A DNA stretch of 64,000 nucleotides from the NCBI RefSeq assembly GCF_040783975.1, contig NZ_CP160631.1:310001-374000 (forward strand), written 5' to 3'. Position numbers and translations under genes: made by a program. Shown one piece after another: positions 31,850 to 41,273 of the stretch. The DNA is from Pantoea sp. Ep11b. Its GTDB lineage: Bacteria > Pseudomonadota > Gammaproteobacteria > Enterobacterales > Enterobacteriaceae. The notes below the pieces were generated by a model. The model was given only the letters and a program-made list of their open reading frames with translations. It made no database searches and was not told the DNA's origin. Positions within the stretch are counted from its first letter, which is position 1. Each line of letters starts with the position of its first letter.

Positions 31850-32713
31850 ATGATCCGCAGTATGACCGCTTATGCCCGCAGCGAAGCCAAAGGCGAATGG
31901 GGCAGCGCCGCCTGGGAGCTGCGCTCTGTTAACCAGCGTTATCTGGAAACCTATATCCGTCTGCCGGAACAGTTTCGCGGGCTGGAACCGGTTATCCGTG
32001 AGCGCATACGTCAGCGCCTGACGCGCGGTAAAATCGAGTGCAACCTGCGCTATGACGCCGATCCCAGCGCGCAGGGCGAACTGATGCTGAACGAGACTCT
32101 GGCTAAACAGCTGGTGCAGGCGGCCAACTGGGTGAAAATGCAGAGCGACGAAGGCGCCATCAATCCGCTGGATATTCTGCGCTGGCCGGGTGTGATGTCC
32201 GCGCAGGAGCAGGATCTGGACGCCATCAATACGCAGCTGCTGCAGGCGCTGGATAACGCGCTGAATGATTTCATTGCGGCGCGCGAAAGCGAAGGCAGCG
32301 CACTGAAAGCGATGATCGAGCAGCGTCTGGAAGGCGTGTCGCAGGAAGTCAGCAAAGTGCGTGCGCAGATGCCTGACGTGATCAAATGGCAGCGTGAGCG
32401 CCTGGTCACCAGACTGGAAGAGGCGGACGTTCAGCTGGAAAACAATCGCCTTGAGCAGGAACTGGTGATGATGGCGCAGCGTGTTGACGTCGCCGAAGAG
32501 CTGGATCGTCTGGACGCGCATGTGAAAGAGACCTACAACATCCTGAAGAAGAAAGAGGCCGTTGGCCGTCGTCTCGACTTCATGATGCAGGAGTTCAATC
32601 GCGAGTCGAACACCCTGGCCTCGAAATCGATCAACGCCGATATCACTGCCTCAGCGATCGAACTGAAAGTGCTGATTGAGCAGATGCGCGAGCAGATTCA
32701 GAATATCGAGTAA
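31850..32713 (+). CDS. yicC: YicC family endoribonuclease
   Basis: 287 aa, the E. coli length and nearly identical sequence. N-terminal YicC domain begins MIRSMTAYAR; the C-terminal DUF1732 part has KKKEAVGRRLDFMMQEFNRE and ends with SAIELKVLIEQMREQIQNIE. The E. coli protein has been described as an endoribonuclease that affects the small RNA RyhB. Long helical region about 150-240. A TATACT -10-like hexamer lies 32 bp upstream (31813-31818). Confidence 0.95.
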   Translation: MIRSMTAYARSEAKGEWGSAAWELRSVNQRYLETYIRLPEQFRGLEPVIRERIRQRLTRGKIECNLRYDADPSAQGELMLNETLAKQLVQAANWVKMQSDEGAINPLDILRWPGVMSAQEQDLDAINTQLLQALDNALNDFIAARESEGSALKAMIEQRLEGVSQEVSKVRAQMPDVIKWQRERLVTRLEEADVQLENNRLEQELVMMAQRVDVAEELDRLDAHVKETYNILKKKEAVGRRLDFMMQEFNRESNTLASKSINADITASAIELKVLIEQMREQIQNIE

Positions 32714-32730
32714 CTCCCTGCCTCACGTCC

Positions 32731-32762
32731 TGAACGAAGCGTCAGCAATGACGCTTCGTTCA
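32731..32762. repeat. Perfect 14-bp hairpin with GCAA loop after yicC
   Basis: Arms TGAACGAAGCGTCA and TGACGCTTCGTTCA are fully complementary around the tetraloop GCAA, 18 bp past the yicC stop. No T run follows, so it is not a standard terminator; it may protect the yicC 3' end. It opens a 423-bp gap (32714-33136) that otherwise holds AT-rich sequence, a small ORF and the lpxP leader. Confidence 0.8.
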
Positions 32763-32983
32763 TCGCTCCCGCATCGGCTTTTAACATTCATTCGCAAATC
32801 GCAGCCCGCCCACGCCTGACGGGCCGCATTTTTACGTAAAGATAGATAAATAATCATTTCCGGACTCTTCCTGGCGTCTCATCTGACACGCTTTATCTTC
32901 CGGATAATCCTGCTTCAATCTGCTGAAATTTATCTGCTTTTTCTGGTCTGCATCCTTGTGATGCCTTCTGGCGACATCGCTCC

Positions 32984-33127
32984 ATGAAACTGGTCAATCC
33001 TGTAGATTCCAGAGTTTCCCTTTCTTTGAAGGCACTTTTTGATAAAGTGCCGGTCGAAATCAGTACAGCTGTACCGCCTGGAGACTATGGAAGTGCTCTT
33101 TATGCGTTACGTCCATTTCTCTCATGA
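32984..33127 (+). CDS. Candidate small ORF upstream of lpxP
   Basis: 47 codons starting MKLVNPVDSR and ending ALYALRPFLS. The stop lies 9 bp before the lpxP ATG, and the lpxP ribosome-binding site (AAGGTAG) overlaps its end, so coupling is possible. No signal peptide or membrane helix. The ribosome-binding site of the small ORF itself is poor and codon bias is not strong, so a leader peptide or a chance ORF are both open. I recognise no family. Confidence 0.35.
   Translation: MKLVNPVDSRVSLSLKALFDKVPVEISTAVPPGDYGSALYALRPFLS
33031..33074. repeat. Hairpin and 12-bp palindrome in the lpxP leader
   Basis: Arms GGCACTTT and AAAGTGCC (33031-33051, loop TTGAT) are followed 11 bp later by the perfect palindrome GTACAGCTGTAC (33063-33074). 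They could be an RNA structure in the leader or an operator for a dimeric regulator. Confidence 0.5.
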
Positions 33128-33136
33128 AGGTAGTTA

Positions 33137-34060
33137 ATGAAAAACACCGGAAAATTTAGCAGTTCGCTGCTGCATCCGCGTTACTGGTTTACCTGGTTTG
33201 GCCTGAGCGTGCTCTGGCTTCTGGTCCAGCTTCCCTATCCTGTTCTTATGCGTCTCGGTGCCGGGGCGGGTAAGATCTCCCGTCATTTTATGCAGCGCCG
33301 CGAACGTATCACCCGTCGCAACATTGAACTCTGTTTTCCCGGTATCAGCGAAGAGAAAACGGAAGCGATGATTGCCGGTAACTTTGCGTCGTTAGGCATG
33401 GCGCTGGCTGAAACCGGTATCGCCTGGTTCTGGTCTGACCGTGCGGTCAGGCGTCTGTTTAACGTTACCGGCATGGACAATCTCTATGCGGCGCAGAACG
33501 AAAAACGCGGCGTGATGCTGATTGGTGTGCATTTTATGTCGCTGGAGCTGGGCGGGCGCATCAGCGGCCTCTGCCAGCCCATGATGGCAATGTATCGTCC
33601 GCACAACAATCAGGCGATGGAGTACGTGCAGACCAAGGGCCGGATGCGGTCGAACAAAGCGATGATCGACCGTCGCGACCTGCGCGGCATGGTCAATGCG
33701 CTGAAGCAGGGCGAGTCGGTCTGGTTTGCGCCGGACCAGGATTACGGCCCGAAAGGCAGCACCTTTGCGCCGCTGTTTGCAGTGGAGAAAGCCGCTACCA
33801 CCAACGGAACATTTGTCCTGTCGCGCCTGGCGAAGCCTGCGATGGTGCCGATTATGCTGATCCGCAATCCGGACAATCATGGCTACCACCTGATCATCGA
33901 AGCGATGCTGGAAAATTACCCTCATACTGATGAGGTCGCAGCGGCAGCTTATATGAATAAGGTGATTGAAAATCAGATCCTGCGCGCGCCCGAACAGTAT
34001 CTCTGGCTGCATCGCCGTTTCAAAACCCGGCCACCGGGTGAACAATCGCTCTACGTCTGA
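33137..34060 (+). CDS. lpxP: LpxP-like lipid A acyltransferase (LpxL/LpxM/LpxP family)
   Basis: 307 aa. Inner-membrane late acyltransferase of lipid A. N-terminal membrane helix (about 18-36) and the catalytic HX4E motif at His132-Glu137 (GVHFMSLELGG). The stretch LCQPMMAMYRPHNNQ, RMRSNKAMIDRR and FAPDQDYGPKGSTFAP match E. coli LpxP (cold-induced palmitoleoyltransferase) better than LpxL, from recalled sequences. If so, it would add palmitoleate in place of laurate at low temperature. Location between yicC and yicG differs from E. coli. Ended by its own terminator. Confidence 0.82.
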   Translation: MKNTGKFSSSLLHPRYWFTWFGLSVLWLLVQLPYPVLMRLGAGAGKISRHFMQRRERITRRNIELCFPGISEEKTEAMIAGNFASLGMALAETGIAWFWSDRAVRRLFNVTGMDNLYAAQNEKRGVMLIGVHFMSLELGGRISGLCQPMMAMYRPHNNQAMEYVQTKGRMRSNKAMIDRRDLRGMVNALKQGESVWFAPDQDYGPKGSTFAPLFAVEKAATTNGTFVLSRLAKPAMVPIMLIRNPDNHGYHLIIEAMLENYPHTDEVAAAAYMNKVIENQILRAPEQYLWLHRRFKTRPPGEQSLYV

Positions 34061-34071
34061 GTGAACGCATA

Positions 34072-34102
34072 AAGCAGGCCCCGCGCCTGCTTTTTTGTTT
34101 TT
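34072..34102 (+). terminator. Rho-independent terminator after lpxP
   Basis: Stem AAGCAGGC/GCCTGCTT with a 5-base loop, followed by TTTTTTGTTTTTG, 11 bp past the stop. Confidence 0.85.
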
Positions 34103-34250
34103 GTCCGCCGCCCTTTCCTCCGGCCACCCTTTTTTTCTGTTGGTATCGCCACTCGTGAACGCTTCGCTTCTCTGCCCGTTACCCGGCTGGCATCAGCACG
34201 CAAATTAGGGAATGATGGTGTCTCTTACCTCGTCATTGCCGGACAATCTT

Positions 34251-35393
34251 ATGGATATCAACGATACACAGCAGTGGCAGCGTCCACTGATTGATGATCG
34301 CCTTACGCCCTATATTGAAGTGGATACCGCGCGGCTGGATCAGAACCTGCAGCAGATGCAGCGCAGGGCGAATGAGGCCGGTTTGGCGTTGCGGCCGCAT
34401 ATCAAAACGCATAAAAGCGTCTGGATTGCGCAGCGCCAGCTTGCACTGGGTGCCCGGGGCGTTACGGTTTCTAAGCCCAGCGAAGGCGTGACGTTTATTC
34501 TGGGTGGCGTGCGCGATCTGCTGCTGGCCTACCCGATTGTGCAGCCGCAGAGCGTGGCCGATTTGCTGCGCCAGGCAGTGCTGCATCAGGTCAGGCTCAC
34601 CCTGATCGCGGACAGCGTTCAAGGTGTGGCGGCGATTGCTGAGGCCCGCCAGCAGCAACCGGCGTGCGAACTGGCGGTCGCGATTAAGGTGGATGTCGGA
34701 TTGCATCGGATTGGTGTCAACCCGGACACCGATGAGGCGATAGTGATTGCTCAGGCGCTGAAGGATCACGGGTTACGCTTTGCCGGACTCCTTTCCCATG
34801 CCGGTCACGCTTATGGTGCCGGTCATGCCGCGGCGATTGCGGATATCGCCCGTCAGGAGGCCCACCTGATGCAGCGGCTTCAGGCAAAACTGCAGGCGGC
34901 AGGATTTACCGATTGCCCCCTCTCCGTGGGCTCAACACCCACCGCGCTGGCGGCAGAGATTGCGCCCTGCCTGGATGAAATCCGGCCCGGCAACTATGCA
35001 CTCCTGGATCTCACCGCCTGCCGACTCGGTTTAAGCCGTGTCGACCAGCTGGCTATGAGCGTCATCACCCGCGTCGTAGCGGTGAACGACCACTTCGCGA
35101 TTGTGGATGCGGGATCGAAGATGCTGAGTTCCGACAAAGGCCCACACGGCACCAATGCCAGCGGTTTTGGTATTGCCGTGGATGAAGCCGGCCACACGTA
35201 TGAGGTGACGAAGCTCTCGGAGGAGCACGGTTTCCTGCTTTATCAGGATCGCCGCCCGGACGTCGGTTCGCTGCTGCGCATCTTTCCCAATCACAGTTGT
35301 GCCGTGATGGCGCAGTCGGACGGCTTTGTTCTGCGTCATTCAGACGGTCAGAGCGAAGCGCAGCCGGTTTCTGCGCGCGGCAATTTCATCTGA
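34251..35393 (+). CDS. D-threonine aldolase / D-serine dehydratase-like PLP enzyme
   Basis: 380 aa from ATG 34251; a start at 34212 would add 13 residues. Fold-type III PLP protein (alanine racemase N-terminal barrel). PLP Lys lies in RPHIKTHKS (about residues 43-51). Further on are VKVDVGLHRIGV-type residues (KVDVGLHRIG), SVGSTPTA, and the C-terminal domain with HGFLLY and PNHSC, where His and Cys form the metal site of the D-threonine aldolase / DSD1 family. Predicted to cleave or dehydrate D-hydroxyamino acids; substrate not decidable. Own terminator follows. Confidence 0.83.
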   Translation: MDINDTQQWQRPLIDDRLTPYIEVDTARLDQNLQQMQRRANEAGLALRPHIKTHKSVWIAQRQLALGARGVTVSKPSEGVTFILGGVRDLLLAYPIVQPQSVADLLRQAVLHQVRLTLIADSVQGVAAIAEARQQQPACELAVAIKVDVGLHRIGVNPDTDEAIVIAQALKDHGLRFAGLLSHAGHAYGAGHAAAIADIARQEAHLMQRLQAKLQAAGFTDCPLSVGSTPTALAAEIAPCLDEIRPGNYALLDLTACRLGLSRVDQLAMSVITRVVAVNDHFAIVDAGSKMLSSDKGPHGTNASGFGIAVDEAGHTYEVTKLSEEHGFLLYQDRRPDVGSLLRIFPNHSCAVMAQSDGFVLRHSDGQSEAQPVSARGNFI

Positions 35394-35398
35394 ATCAG

Positions 35399-35432
35399 CG
35401 GCAGACAGCCTTATTCTGCTGTCTGCCGTTTG
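35399..35432 (+). terminator. Terminator-like hairpin after the D-threonine aldolase-like gene
   Basis: Eleven-bp perfect stem CGGCAGACAGC/GCTGTCTGCCG, 8-base loop, followed by TTTG. Strong stem but short T run. Confidence 0.6.
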
Positions 35433-35530
35433 TACAGAACTCTGCTGACCCCACAGTTCTGCTGTTACAACGTTTTAACAAACCTGCCGCCATGCTTTAA
35501 TGCCTTTTTCGCTTATCCTCCGGAGGTTAT

Positions 35531-35926
35531 ATGCTCTCCTCGCGTACGCTGAGTCTGACAATCCCCCGTCACTGGTTAGATCTGTATGAAACCATCTGGA
35601 AGCCGGATTTTTTTCCAAAGTGGGCGTCAGGGCTGACGCAGAGTGCTCTGGAGCCGGAGGGAAATCGCTGGCGTGCTAAGGGCCCGCTCGGCAGTGTGAA
35701 GCTGCGGTTCTCGCCCCACAATCCATTTGGTGTAATGGATCACTGGATTGATGGCGGTTCAGGAAAGGAGATCTACGTGCCGATGCGCGTAATCGCTAAC
35801 GAACAGGGTGCTGAGGTGCTGGTGACGATTTATCGCCAGCCATTTACGTCCGATGAGAAATTTAAGCAGGATATTGAATGGGTTAGCAAGGATCTCGAAA
35901 AACTCAATCAACTGCTGACCCAATAA
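35531..35926 (+). CDS. Small SRPBCC-like protein
   Basis: 131 aa with a good ribosome-binding site (CCGGAGG, 5 bp before ATG). Cytosolic. The alternating strands LSLTIPRHWLDLYETIW, GPLGSVKLRFSPHNPFGVMDHWID, VPMRVIANEQGAEVLVTIYR and the long C-terminal helix (about 108-130) fit the helix-grip (START/Bet v 1) fold of SRPBCC proteins. Ligand and role unknown. Stands alone between the aldolase-like gene and an AT-rich gap. Confidence 0.7.
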   Translation: MLSSRTLSLTIPRHWLDLYETIWKPDFFPKWASGLTQSALEPEGNRWRAKGPLGSVKLRFSPHNPFGVMDHWIDGGSGKEIYVPMRVIANEQGAEVLVTIYRQPFTSDEKFKQDIEWVSKDLEKLNQLLTQ

Positions 35927-36254
35927 ATCAATCACTTAGAACGGAGTTTTTCCTGTATTTATCACTGGTCGTTTATGAAAAAAACAGAAAAATTTCTGCA
36001 GATAAAGCATTACGCCCTCATCTGATTGTTGCTCCCTGTTAAGCATTGACCACCACTGCGGCTTAAGCATTGTTACCAGGGAAATTCCTGGTAATCTCTT
36101 CCGCCAGCAGGGTGATCCCCCGTGATTACAGGCCTCTTTACCTGTCGCGCCCGCTTTTCGCCTGTTGCGCATTCATTAATCATTAATCGTTGTTTATTTC
36201 CGCAGTGCTGAGGATTTAATATTTATCATGCATAAAGTGAAACCATTTATTTCT

Positions 36255-36264
36255 GCGGTAGCGT
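36255..36264 (+). promoter_or_regulatory. RfaH ops-like element
   Basis: GCGGTAGCGT matches ten consecutive bases of the ops core GGCGGTAGCGTG; the flanking first G is T and the last G is A. It keeps the bases of the GGTAG core that RfaH reads. It lies 433 bp upstream of a polysaccharide flippase gene on the same strand, the right kind of context, but the changed flanks could weaken pausing. Confidence 0.4.
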
Positions 36265-36285
36265 AATCAGACTTTTCTTATGGTG

Positions 36286-36360
36286 TTAAATTAAATAAAA
36301 CAATGTATAAATCATTCCACACACAGCAATACCCATAATGATAAAGCACGAAAACGTCAT
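36286..36360 (-). CDS. Candidate 24-aa hydrophobic peptide
   Basis: Frame reads MTFSCFIIMGIAVCGMIYTL then four more hydrophobic residues. Almost the whole peptide would be one membrane helix, like known small enterobacterial membrane proteins. Upstream purines (GAGAAG, GAGCGG) are only moderate ribosome-binding sites. May be chance in AT-rich DNA. Confidence 0.25.
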   Translation of the reverse strand: MTFSCFIIMGIAVCGMIYTLFYLI

Positions 36361-36398
36361 GGACCGCTCAGCTTCTCTTTTGTTATCTGAATAAAAGG

Positions 36399-36485
36399 AT
36401 GCTGAGAATGCCGCAGGGATGCGGGCAGGAGAATATAAAACGACAAAAGGATTTATTCGTGATCTGGCGGCATGCTCATCAGTAA
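36399..36485 (+). CDS. Candidate 28-codon mini-ORF
   Basis: Begins MLRMPQGCGQ and stops just where the AAGGAG of the next mini-ORF begins. No recognisable family. Supported only by position in a tandem with the next ORF. Confidence 0.15.
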   Translation: MLRMPQGCGQENIKRQKDLFVIWRHAHQ

Positions 36486-36499
36486 AGGAGAATGCCGCC

Positions 36500-36580
36500 A
36501 TGACACGACACAGACGCTTAACCGGGGAACCTTTTTATCCGGGTACTATTTTCAAACCGATAATAACACGGCAGGTCTGA
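36500..36580 (+). CDS. Candidate 26-aa basic mini-ORF with strong ribosome-binding site
   Basis: AAGGAG lies 9 bp before ATG 36500; the peptide starts MTRHRRLTGEPFYPG and is basic. It is upstream of the half-length flippase by 116 bp and could be a leader peptide. No family recognised. Confidence 0.3.
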   Translation: MTRHRRLTGEPFYPGTIFKPIITRQV

Positions 36581-36696
36581 AATAATTTTCAGAACGCAGG
36601 CCGGAAAATTGCACTAAAGAACGGTGTCACAGCAACTTCTGCTTGCCGTAACACAACTATTTAATTCTCACAGAGTCGCTGGGCTCTATCGAGTAT

Positions 36697-37344
36697 ATGA
36701 TGGCAATACGTGAAAGCAGTCTTAATAGCGCAAAATGGTCTCTGCTCTCTTCAATCAAAATTATTGGCATCGGCGTCCTGCAACTCTCCTTGCTGGCGCA
36801 GATTCTGCAGGCGAATGAACTGAATCTGCTGGCAGTTGCCGTCATCGCCCTGCTGGCTGTGGATGCGCTGGCCGATCGCGGCTTCTGTAACAAGCTCATC
36901 CGCCGCTGTATGCTCTCGATCAACGACCTCTCTATAATCTACTGGGGTAATATGTTGATGGGGGTTGCGGTTTTTGGACTCTTATTTACCGGCAGTCATC
37001 TGCTGACTGCGCTATTTCATCAGCCTGAACTGGCCTTAATGCTGCAGATGGTCTCCGTGGTGTTTATTATCATTCCCCAGGGCCAGCATTATCGTGCGAT
37101 ATTACAGCGTGAGAAACAATATACGCGTATCGCGTTTGCCGAAACCTCTTCGGTATTAGCCGGGCTTGCGGTGACCTTATTTACCGTCTGGCTGACACCC
37201 TCCGTATTATGTGCGATCTGGGGTTACCTGGCGATGGCCTCTATTCGTATGCTGATTTACTGCTACTATGGTCGTTCCTGGTTCCAGCCGGAATATCATT
37301 TCAGCCTGAACGCATTTTTGAAAATTCGTGCACGAAACAAATAA
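36697..37344 (+). CDS. Half-length polysaccharide flippase (Wzx/WzxC-like), truncated
   Basis: 215 aa; full MOP-superfamily flippases of this type (WzxC, AmsL) are about 480-500 aa. The protein follows the WzxC N-terminal half through about six membrane helices, including ALADRGFCNKLIRR and VFIIIPQGQHYRAILQREKQ, then at about residue 206 (FHFSLNAFLK in WzxC is followed by helix 7) ends after IRARNK. A terminator follows 48 bp later and the missing half is not found in any frame downstream. Probably a decayed gene; a functional half-transporter is unproven. Confidence 0.75.
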   Translation: MMAIRESSLNSAKWSLLSSIKIIGIGVLQLSLLAQILQANELNLLAVAVIALLAVDALADRGFCNKLIRRCMLSINDLSIIYWGNMLMGVAVFGLLFTGSHLLTALFHQPELALMLQMVSVVFIIIPQGQHYRAILQREKQYTRIAFAETSSVLAGLAVTLFTVWLTPSVLCAIWGYLAMASIRMLIYCYYGRSWFQPEYHFSLNAFLKIRARNK

Positions 37345-37391
37345 TAAAATAAGTCTGTATGGTGGGCTCTGAGCGTCGGAAACGATGCGTT

Positions 37392-37425
37392 GGCGTGCTG
37401 TTAACCAGCACGCCTTTTCTTTTTT
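37392..37425 (+). terminator. Rho-independent terminator after the half-length flippase
   Basis: Nine-bp perfect stem GGCGTGCTG/CAGCACGCC with a 5-base loop and TTTTCTTTTTT. The 409-bp gap to yicG holds otherwise only low-complexity C/T-rich sequence and a TATAAA at 37655-37660. Confidence 0.9.
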
Positions 37426-37753
37426 ATCGGCTGCATCATCTCTCTTTTCGATTCTGACTCTTCTCCGCTGTCCCGCTTTCTCTCTTTTGTCCGAATGAGT
37501 GCCTGCCTGAAGGCGAACCTGTTGTCGCTGTGTCCTGCTTCCAGCCCCGTCACTGAAACGTCAGGCATGCGTCTGCCCGGCATCACCGTTCTCTCCTGTC
37601 CCTGCCGCAGATGTTCTGCAAAACTCTTTCTATGCTGACGCCGGGGCGGGCTGGTATAAACTGCGCTCATCCCGGACGCCGGACGCCAGAAAGTCCCCGT
37701 CGCCGTCTCTCGGGCAATGCCGTCGCGTTGCCGCCGTTTTACCGGAGTCTGCT

Positions 37754-40923
<3,170 letters not shown>

Positions 40924-40977
40924 ATACAGTTTCAGTATGATGCGCAGTCATTTCTTCATCTGTGGAGTAGCACACCT

Positions 40978-41253
40978 ATGGCACGCGTAACCGTTCAGGA
41001 CGCAGTAGAAAAAGTTGGTAATCGTTTTGACCTGGTGTTGGTCGCTGCACGTCGTGCACGTCAGATGCAGGTAGGCGGCAAAGATCCGCTGGTTCCGGAA
41101 GAGAACGATAAGCCGACCGTTATCGCCCTGCGCGAAATCGAAGAAGGTCTGGTCACCAATCAGATTTTAGATGTGCGTGATCGTCAGGAACAGCAAGAGC
41201 AGGAAGCCGCTGAGTTACAGGCCGTTACCGCTATCGCTGAAGGTCGTCGTTAA
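40978..41253 (+). CDS. rpoZ: RNA polymerase omega subunit
   Basis: 91 aa, the E. coli length. Promotes assembly of beta-prime and forms part of one ppGpp site on RNA polymerase. [29 protein letters not shown] is the conserved N-terminal core. Lies 54 bp after gmk with a TGTGGAG ribosome-binding site, and 20 bp before spoT, which links ppGpp synthesis and target in one transcript. Confidence 0.97.
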   Translation: MARVTVQDAVEKVGNRFDLVLVAARRARQMQVGGKDPLVPEENDKPTVIALREIEEGLVTNQILDVRDRQEQQEQEAAELQAVTAIAEGRR

Positions 41254-41273
41254 CAGCCACCTGCAGGTCGCCC

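Larger units (their letters stand above)
35927..36696. other. 770-bp AT-rich region without a clear gene
   Basis: Lower GC than the rest of the window. It holds two copies of the octamer AAGCATTG (36041-36048 and 36065-36072), an inverted repeat TTACCAGG/CCTGGTAA (36073-36094), an ops-like decamer (36255-36264), a minus-strand hydrophobic mini-ORF and two plus-strand mini-ORFs, listed separately. It reads like a long leader or the remains of a lost locus ahead of the half-length flippase. Confidence 0.6.

Noticed and set aside
37401..37670. 89-codon minus-strand frame between the half-flippase and yicG
   Set aside because: Its end lies inside the flippase terminator, it has no ribosome-binding site and no recognisable fold; C/T-rich low-complexity sequence explains it.
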